A stretch of DNA of 28,615 nt from Clostridiales bacterium UBA1740 (GTDB lineage: Bacteria; Bacillota; Clostridia; Oscillospirales; CAG-272), in NCBI GenBank assembly GCA_002315715.1, contig DCHY01000035.1, forward strand, positions 60,251 through 88,865. The letters are read 5' to 3'. Shown piece after piece: positions 23,669 through 28,615 of this stretch. Both the position numbers and the translations under genes were made by a program. Position 1 is the stretch's first letter, and each line of letters opens with the position of its first letter. The notes below the pieces were generated by a model, which made no database searches, was not told where the DNA came from, and was given only the letters and a program-made list of their open reading frames with translations.

Positions 23669-23697
23669 TTGACAAGTTTTATGATTTGCATTATAAT
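23669..23697 (+). promoter_or_regulatory. Consensus promoter of the riboswitch 2 operon
   Basis: TTGACA (23669-23674), 17 nt, TATAAT (23692-23697). Both boxes are perfect. The transcript would start near 23704, about 15 nt before the aptamer. Such a strong promoter implies that control rests mostly on the riboswitch. Confidence 0.92.
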
Positions 23698-23718
23698 AAT
23701 AACCGATAATATATTTAA

Positions 23719-23787
23719 AGGCAAACCGTCTGTGAAGACGGGACGCAAAGCTATAGGGGCTGTGAGAGCAGTCAGCCAGTTGCCGTG
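23719..23787 (+). ncRNA. c-di-GMP-I (GEMM-I) riboswitch 2
   Basis: A textbook class I c-di-GMP aptamer: GGCAAACC (from 23720), first hairpin CCGTCT-GTGA-AGACGG with its GNRA tetraloop, the core GGACGCAAAGC, then TATAGGGG, a second hairpin closed by CTG/CAG around TGAGAG, and the end GCCAGTTGCC. GGCAA (23720-23724) pairs with TTGCC (23780-23784) as helix P1. The GCC of that 3' strand is reused as the 5' arm of the terminator at 23782-23823. Binding should therefore block termination and turn on the signal peptidase, AAA+ and DUF2357-like genes. The first gene begins 96 nt after the aptamer. Confidence 0.96.
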
Positions 23788-23823
23788 AGAAAGTGTACGT
23801 CGCATTTTGTCACGGCGTTTTTT
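23782..23823 (+). terminator. Riboswitch 2 expression-platform terminator
   Basis: GCCGTGA (23782-23788) pairs with TCACGGC (23810-23816), followed by G and TTTTTT (23818-23823). The 5' arm overlaps the last bases of aptamer helix P1, so terminator and ligand-bound aptamer cannot both form fully. Confidence 0.85.
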
Positions 23824-23882
23824 CCAAACGGGGATGAAATCTCCCCTCCGATAGAAAACTCACAATGTGAAAGGGAACAAAC

Positions 23883-24653
23883 ATGGAAAACGCAAAAAAA
23901 TGGACCGCGAAGAGAATCGTGAATACGGTGATCAGTGTCATCCTCTGGATTTTCTTGGCATTCGCCGCACTGACGACCGTCATCGCCCTTGCGACCACGG
24001 CAAACAGCAATAAGGTGCCGAACCTCTTCGGCTACAGCATGATGAACGTGCTCACCGACTCGATGGACTGTGAGGACGGCGTTATGAAAGAGGGCGACTT
24101 GATTCTTGTCAGATTGCTCGACGATGAAGAGAAAAACGACCTCGCGGAGGGAGACGTAATCTCCTTCCTCGACTCGACCCTCCGCGACGAGAACGGCAAA
24201 AAACAGGTGACGACTCACCGCATCGTGTCGATTGAACGCGACACGGATGGTAAACTCCTCTCCGTAAAGACGAAGGGTGATAACCCCAACGCCGGCATCG
24301 ACACCATCGACCGCTATCAAAACGAAATCCTCGGAAAATTTCATAAGAACCTCGGCGCCGTCGGCGAAGCGTTCGGTTTTCTCCAGTCGTCAAAGGGGTT
24401 CCTTCTTTGCGTCGTCGTTCCCCTTCTCGTGTTCTTTATCTACGAGGTGTTCGTCGTAGTGAAAAACGTCGTGGAACTGAAGAACAAAGATAAGAAAGTC
24501 ATCACCGAGGAAGACGAGGAACTCATCAAGCAGCAGGCCATCGCCGAGTTCTTGCGTCAGCAGGAAGAAAAGGCAAAAGAAAAGGGTACCGAACCAACCG
24601 AAACCCCCGAAACACCTGCACAGTCCCCGGAACCCGACGAAAAGGGTGAATAA
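23883..24653 (+). CDS. sipW: SipW-like signal peptidase I (ER type)
   Basis: A 256-residue membrane peptidase of the S26B (SipW/ER) type. Helix 1 spans about 13-37. The catalytic serine lies in LTDSMD (S60), the catalytic histidine of the ER-type dyad in THRI (H112, where ordinary bacterial enzymes have lysine), and the conserved KGDNP block at 131-135. A second helix follows at about 172-197, then a charged helical tail and an acidic/proline-rich end (ETPETPAQSPEP...). SipW-type enzymes remove signal peptides from TasA-like fibre proteins, and two such candidates are encoded just upstream, with the typical FAWFS-type signal in one. The gene has a weak ribosome site (AAGGGA) and lies directly after riboswitch 2. 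The long tail is unusual for SipW and might contact the next gene product. Confidence 0.9.
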   Translation: MENAKKWTAKRIVNTVISVILWIFLAFAALTTVIALATTANSNKVPNLFGYSMMNVLTDSMDCEDGVMKEGDLILVRLLDDEEKNDLAEGDVISFLDSTLRDENGKKQVTTHRIVSIERDTDGKLLSVKTKGDNPNAGIDTIDRYQNEILGKFHKNLGAVGEAFGFLQSSKGFLLCVVVPLLVFFIYEVFVVVKNVVELKNKDKKVITEEDEELIKQQAIAEFLRQQEEKAKEKGTEPTETPETPAQSPEPDEKGE

Positions 24654-24662
24654 GAAAACAGG

Positions 24663-24683
24663 GGCGGCTTTTACAGAGCCGCC
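24663..24683 (+). other. Intercistronic RNA hairpin without T-run
   Basis: GGCGGCT (24663-24669) pairs with AGCCGCC (24677-24683). The sequence after it is TTCACCATAG, so it is no standard terminator. Lying between sipW and the AAA+ gene, it may protect or cut the transcript and set the ratio of the two products. Confidence 0.6.
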
Positions 24684-24718
24684 TTCACCATAGCAAAAAA
24701 AGGAGAATCGCACGGATC

Positions 24719-26266
24719 ATGATAATCGATCGTTTCTTGGATTGGTTTTATGAGTTTATGTCTACGATGTTAGGCTCGCTTTGGCAAATCGTATCCAACT
24801 TTTTCTACGGAGTCGTGGGAGTATTCAACCTCCCGAAGTACATCGGCATCACCGGTCAGTATAAGAACTCGTTCACCGCTCTCGAGTGGATTTTGACCAT
24901 CGTGTCTTTTATCTTGACCTACGCCGTCGTACTCGGTATCGTGGCACTCATCGTGCTGCTTATCCGTAAGTACGTCCGCTTCCGCAAGACCCTCGTCGGC
25001 AACGAGGACCTCCTCGAGGAAATCGCGGAGTGCCACCGCGACGTGTTGCGTCTGACGATGGAGAAGGAGAAGATCCTCGCCATGAAGGCGGGCGCCGGTG
25101 CGCTCGTGGGCGCGGGTGATACCTTCAACATCACCGAAAATAACAACACCGAAAAGCCGGAAGAGAAGAAAGACGCACAGCCGACCGGCTCCCGTTTCTA
25201 TCGCTTGACGCTCGTGGACGAAAAATACGCGGAATACGTGCCGCCCGTATACGACGCCTCGATGTCGCTCTCCGAGCTTTGCGAGGACCTGCGCAACTTC
25301 GCCTGCTCCAATGCAAAACTCTATTATGAAATCCGCACCATCCGTTTGATGATTGCCGGCTTGGCATCCACCAAGATGGTCATTTTACAGGGTATCTCCG
25401 GTACCGGTAAAACCTCCTTGCCCTATATCATGGGTAAGTATTTTATCAACGATACCACCATCGCCCCGGTTCAGCCCTCTTGGCGTGACCGTACCGAACT
25501 TTTCGGCTTCTTCAACGAATTTACCAAGCGTTTCAACGAAACCGAGGTGCTCCGCCGTATTTACGAGGCAGGCTATCAGGACGACGTCAATATCATCATC
25601 CTGGACGAAATGAACATCTCCCGTATCGAGTATTACTTCGCCGAAATGCTTTCCATTTTGGAAATGCCGGACCACAACGAGTGGAAACTCGAGATCGTCC
25701 CCTCCTCTTGGCCCAACGACCCGAAGCGTCTCGAACGCGGACTTTTGAAGATTCCCGAAAACGTGTGGTACGTCGGCACCGCCAACAACGACGACTCGAC
25801 CTTCGCCATTTCGGATAAGGTCTACGACCGTGCCTTCGTCATCAACCTTGACAGCAAGGGTATGCCCTTCCGCGCGCCCGAAACCACCGCCAAGAAAGTC
25901 GCCTACAGCTATATCGAAAGCCTTTATAAAAAGGCACAGACAGAAACCCCGATTTCACAGGAGACGCTCGACAAAATCGAGCAGCTCGACCTTTACGTTA
26001 TCGAACATTTCCGTGTGGCATTCGGTAACCGTATTTTGAAACAGTTAAAACTCTTCTCGCCCGTATACGTGGCGTGCGGCGGTACCGAACTCGACGCCGT
26101 CGACTACCTGCTTATGACCAAAGTGTTCCGTAAGTTTGAGGCACTCAACCTCTCGCTGATCCGCGATGAAATCAAGGGACTTATCGCTTACATGGACACG
26201 CTCTTCGGCCGCGGCATGATGAAAGAATGCACGGCATACTTGCTCCGTCTCGAAAAGACGTATTGA
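24719..26266 (+). CDS. Membrane-anchored McrB/MoxR-type AAA+ ATPase
   Basis: A 515-residue protein. An amphipathic segment (about 10-40) and one strong membrane helix (about 57-82) are followed by a coiled coil (EDLLEEIAECHRDVLRLTMEKEK) and a disordered stretch, and then a AAA+ module of the McrB/AAA_5 kind. Walker A is GISGTGKTS (225-233, K231), Walker B ends in IIILDEMN (D296, E297), and the sensor-1 region is GTANNDDS near 350. The McrB DNA-binding domain is replaced by the membrane anchor, which argues against restriction. AAGGAG lies 14 bases before ATG 24719, somewhat far, and no better start is in frame. It follows sipW after 65 nt and precedes the DUF2357-like gene by 37 nt. The role is unknown; coupling to envelope assembly is an inference from context. 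Confidence 0.82.
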   Translation: MIIDRFLDWFYEFMSTMLGSLWQIVSNFFYGVVGVFNLPKYIGITGQYKNSFTALEWILTIVSFILTYAVVLGIVALIVLLIRKYVRFRKTLVGNEDLLEEIAECHRDVLRLTMEKEKILAMKAGAGALVGAGDTFNITENNNTEKPEEKKDAQPTGSRFYRLTLVDEKYAEYVPPVYDASMSLSELCEDLRNFACSNAKLYYEIRTIRLMIAGLASTKMVILQGISGTGKTSLPYIMGKYFINDTTIAPVQPSWRDRTELFGFFNEFTKRFNETEVLRRIYEAGYQDDVNIIILDEMNISRIEYYFAEMLSILEMPDHNEWKLEIVPSSWPNDPKRLERGLLKIPENVWYVGTANNDDSTFAISDKVYDRAFVINLDSKGMPFRAPETTAKKVAYSYIESLYKKAQTETPISQETLDKIEQLDLYVIEHFRVAFGNRILKQLKLFSPVYVACGGTELDAVDYLLMTKVFRKFEALNLSLIRDEIKGLIAYMDTLFGRGMMKECTAYLLRLEKTY

Positions 26267-26303
26267 TTTTGCGGTAATACCGCACAAAGGGAGGTGAATC
26301 GAA

Positions 26304-28615
26304 GTGGAAAACAAGGAAGAAAAAGTATTCCCCTTGCTTCGCAAAGAAGGCACACAGACGGAAAAATCCGAGCCGAAAGTGTCCCCCGCATTCACGGAAG
26401 TGTACAATCACACCGTAGAATCCCTCGGCGAAGTCGTTTCCCATCGATTCTACCCCGATATTCTCTCCGCCTTGAAACAGGGTAAAGCCTCCATGGAACT
26501 GCGCAAACGCTATATGCTGCGCGCCGTGGACGAAACCTGGATCAACGCCATCGAGGACGTTCTCCCCGTCATCGACGCGCTCGTGCGCGTGCCGCGTGTG
26601 TTCATCGAGGAGGAGGAACTGATTCTGCCCATCGAGCAGACGAAATCCATCACCCCCCGTTCCATCCGCCATCTGTCACAGCACGTCAACAACATCGCCG
26701 ACATCAAGGACGACGACATCATCCCCTCAAAACTCTTAAACGTCTTCCGTGAAGAGTCGATGATGACCTATGAAAACAAGTTCTTGAACACCCTTCTCGG
26801 GCGCCTTTATATGTTCGTGGCACGCCGCTACGAGCAGGCAAAACTCCACCCCATCGACTCCAAAGTCACCAAATTCACCTACGACCAGGATTTTGAACAG
26901 GGAGAGGTGAAGGGAAAAATCCATTACACCATGGAACTCGAGGAGCCGGCAGACGAGGACGAGGTAGAGCGCATCTACACCTACAGTTTTGACGTTTGGC
27001 GCCGCGTGGAGAAACTCTACGCCGTGTGCCTTTCCAACCTTTCGTCCGCTTTCTGCAAAGCGATGAAGGGCAACACCGTCCGCTCCCCCATCATCCACAC
27101 CAACGCCCTTATGAAGGACAAGAGACTCCGTCAGTGCCTTGCCCTTTGGGAATTTATCGAATCCTACGAAAACAGCGGATATACCCTCCTCGTCGACGAG
27201 CATCTCGAGGATATCGACGAAGATTACATCGTCCATTTCTACGACTCCATGGCGGTGGAATATCTCATGTTCCGCGAGAAACTTCACGGCGATTTCGAGG
27301 AGGAGAAAACCCTCGACAAGTCGCTGGACCTCTCCTTCTTCGAACCGCGCATCATCGACAAACTCGTGCCGTCCTCCCCCGACGAGTTCGACGATCACTT
27401 CGGCGTTCGTATTCCCGAGAGCGTCACCGAGAGGGAAATGACGGAACTCGAACACCGCATCCTCACCGCCATCGAACAAACCTTAGACGCCGTCGAGCGT
27501 GCCGAGGCAGAGGAGGAGGCATTCAAAAAGCCGCGTATCCTTCGCTCCTTCATTTCGCGTATTATTCAGGGCTCCGCAGCTCTGCAGACCTATTACTCGC
27601 AAGTTAAAAATGCACTACTGTCCTACAAAGGTGTGCGTTCTCGCCTGTCTTGGAACGGCGAGGCGTTCTATCTCGGTCGTGACCGTTACGCTTATCTCGC
27701 CGTCAAGGGCAAACGCCTCGTGATGTTCTTGCATCTCAATCCCGAGGATTATAACAGAGATCAGTATCACCACAGAGACGCCACCTCCCGCGGCGCGAAA
27801 TATGAAAAGACGCCCTTCGAACTGCGCGTCGCTTCCGACCGCGCTCTCAAATACGCCCTCTTCTTCATCGCCGAGATGTTTAAGGGAGTCAGCGAACTCA
27901 CCGTTCCCTTCGAACCCGTCGATTACCGTATGCCGTACGAATCCGACGCCGAACTGCTCAAAAAGGGGCTTATCAGAATCACCGGCGAAGTCGTCGAAAA
28001 GATGCCGGATTTGCCGGAAGTCAAGCCGGAAGAGCCCGAGATCGTCTACGTTCCCGAGCGCAAGCACGAGAAAGTCGAAGTGGAAGTCCCGGCAGAGGAG
28101 CCGGAGGTTACCGTCGACGAATCTCGCATTCTTCGTTCCTTCCTCTCCCGTCTTATCCAGGGCGGAGAAGAGATGCAGGATTACTACGGCCAAATCAAGA
28201 ATGCTCTATTGTCCTATCAGGGTATGCGCTCGTCCATCGCTTGGGCAGGCGAAACCTTCCTCAAGGGCCGCGTAAGAGAAGCCTATATGGCGGTCAAGGG
28301 CAAGCACCTCGTCTTGTTCTTGAACCTCGATCCATCGCAGTATCCCGAGTCGTCCTACCATCAGAAGGACGCAACGCGCCGCGGCAAGAAATTCGAAAAG
28401 ACGCCGCTTGAATTGCGCGTATCCTCCGCTCGCGCTCTCAAATACGCCCTCTTCTTCATCGCGGAGATGATGAAGCCCGAAGAACCCATGCAGAACTTCG
28501 TGCCCGTCGATTACTCCATGCCGTATGAGAAAGACAAGGCACTGTGGCGCCGCGAACTCATCCGCGTCAAGGGCGAAGTTCCGCCCGAATGGCTCACGGA
28601 CGAAGAAAAGGCAGC
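26304..28615 (+). CDS. DUF2357-like partner protein with duplicated C-terminal domain (3' end missing)
   Basis: At least 770 residues; the frame is open from GTG 26304 to the right edge. GGGAGGTGA six bases upstream is a near-perfect ribosome site. Residues 1-390 look like the DUF2357 family that accompanies McrB-type ATPases, including the MTYENKFLNTLLGRLYMFV segment (about 153-171). No PD-(D/E)xK nuclease motif is seen so far. Then a domain of about 155 residues occurs twice, starting RILRSF at residues 411 and 608: R-Q-G, YY.Q.KNALLSY.G.RS, AW or SW..E.F, GR, VKGK.L..FL.L.P, the D-AT-RG-K.EKTP.ELR block and RALKYALFFIAEM. I recall such domains in many clostridial proteins without a known function. 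A Glu-rich linker joins the copies. No signal peptide is seen, so the protein is likely cytosolic, beside the AAA+ ring. Confidence 0.72.
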   Translation, partial: MENKEEKVFPLLRKEGTQTEKSEPKVSPAFTEVYNHTVESLGEVVSHRFYPDILSALKQGKASMELRKRYMLRAVDETWINAIEDVLPVIDALVRVPRVFIEEEELILPIEQTKSITPRSIRHLSQHVNNIADIKDDDIIPSKLLNVFREESMMTYENKFLNTLLGRLYMFVARRYEQAKLHPIDSKVTKFTYDQDFEQGEVKGKIHYTMELEEPADEDEVERIYTYSFDVWRRVEKLYAVCLSNLSSAFCKAMKGNTVRSPIIHTNALMKDKRLRQCLALWEFIESYENSGYTLLVDEHLEDIDEDYIVHFYDSMAVEYLMFREKLHGDFEEEKTLDKSLDLSFFEPRIIDKLVPSSPDEFDDHFGVRIPESVTEREMTELEHRILTAIEQTLDAVERAEAEEEAFKKPRILRSFISRIIQGSAALQTYYSQVKNALLSYKGVRSRLSWNGEAFYLGRDRYAYLAVKGKRLVMFLHLNPEDYNRDQYHHRDATSRGAKYEKTPFELRVASDRALKYALFFIAEMFKGVSELTVPFEPVDYRMPYESDAELLKKGLIRITGEVVEKMPDLPEVKPEEPEIVYVPERKHEKVEVEVPAEEPEVTVDESRILRSFLSRLIQGGEEMQDYYGQIKNALLSYQGMRSSIAWAGETFLKGRVREAYMAVKGKHLVLFLNLDPSQYPESSYHQKDATRRGKKFEKTPLELRVSSARALKYALFFIAEMMKPEEPMQNFVPVDYSMPYEKDKALWRRELIRVKGEVPPEWLTDEEKA

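Noticed and set aside
24719..28615. Ordinary McrBC restriction system
   Set aside because: The AAA+ protein has a membrane anchor instead of a DNA-binding domain, no PD-(D/E)xK motif is visible in the partner, and the operon begins with a signal peptidase under a riboswitch.

Overview
The window reads as a piece of a Gram-positive chromosome of the class Clostridia, most likely an uncultured lineage. The grounds are a clostridial housekeeping order (lysS, pth, mfd, a PrsA/SurA-like foldase), strong Shine-Dalgarno sites, sigma-A type promoters, a tRNA with an encoded CCA end, two c-di-GMP-I (GEMM-I) riboswitches, a SipW/TasA-like secretion module and many intrinsic terminators. The species cannot be named from this.

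Left part (1-8113): the 3' end of lysS, an array of short hairpins, then a tight plus-strand run of a divergent ThyX-like protein, peptidyl-tRNA hydrolase, Mfd and a membrane-anchored parvulin-like foldase (start/stop overlaps TAATG and ATGA). A consensus promoter and a structured leader follow. Next come a broken tRNA-Pro copy with a 113-nt insertion, an intact tRNA-Pro(CGG) with its terminator, two tRNA-derived repeats each carrying a 45-nt insert in the T-arm, and a GNAT acetyltransferase.

Middle (8152-15616, minus strand): a four-gene operon that looks metal-related. It encodes a small Cys/His membrane protein, an ABC ATPase, a MacB/FtsX-like permease with a His/Glu-rich loop, and a lipoprotein with a CPFC motif. 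Its promoter carries a perfect AT palindrome between -35 and -10. Further right are a TPM-like zinc-ribbon membrane protein with an unrecognised K/E-rich partner, and a sodium-coupled NSS-family transporter.

Right part (15655-28615): a concentration of c-di-GMP functions. A 7TM/HD-GYP phosphodiesterase-type protein and a membrane GGDEF diguanylate cyclase face each other across a 445-bp hairpin array. Then comes riboswitch 1, followed by a degenerate EAL protein, a small TasA-like secreted protein and a 696-residue SipW-type exported protein with five Ig-like repeats. Riboswitch 2, after its own consensus promoter, precedes a SipW-like signal peptidase, a membrane-anchored McrB/MoxR-type AAA+ ATPase and a large DUF2357-like protein with a duplicated C-terminal domain that runs off the right edge. 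In both riboswitches the 5' arm of the terminator overlaps the 3' strand of aptamer helix P1, which predicts that c-di-GMP switches expression on. My reading is a c-di-GMP-induced surface fibre module with its own peptidase and a membrane AAA+ machine of unknown job. This linkage is the most novel thing in the window.
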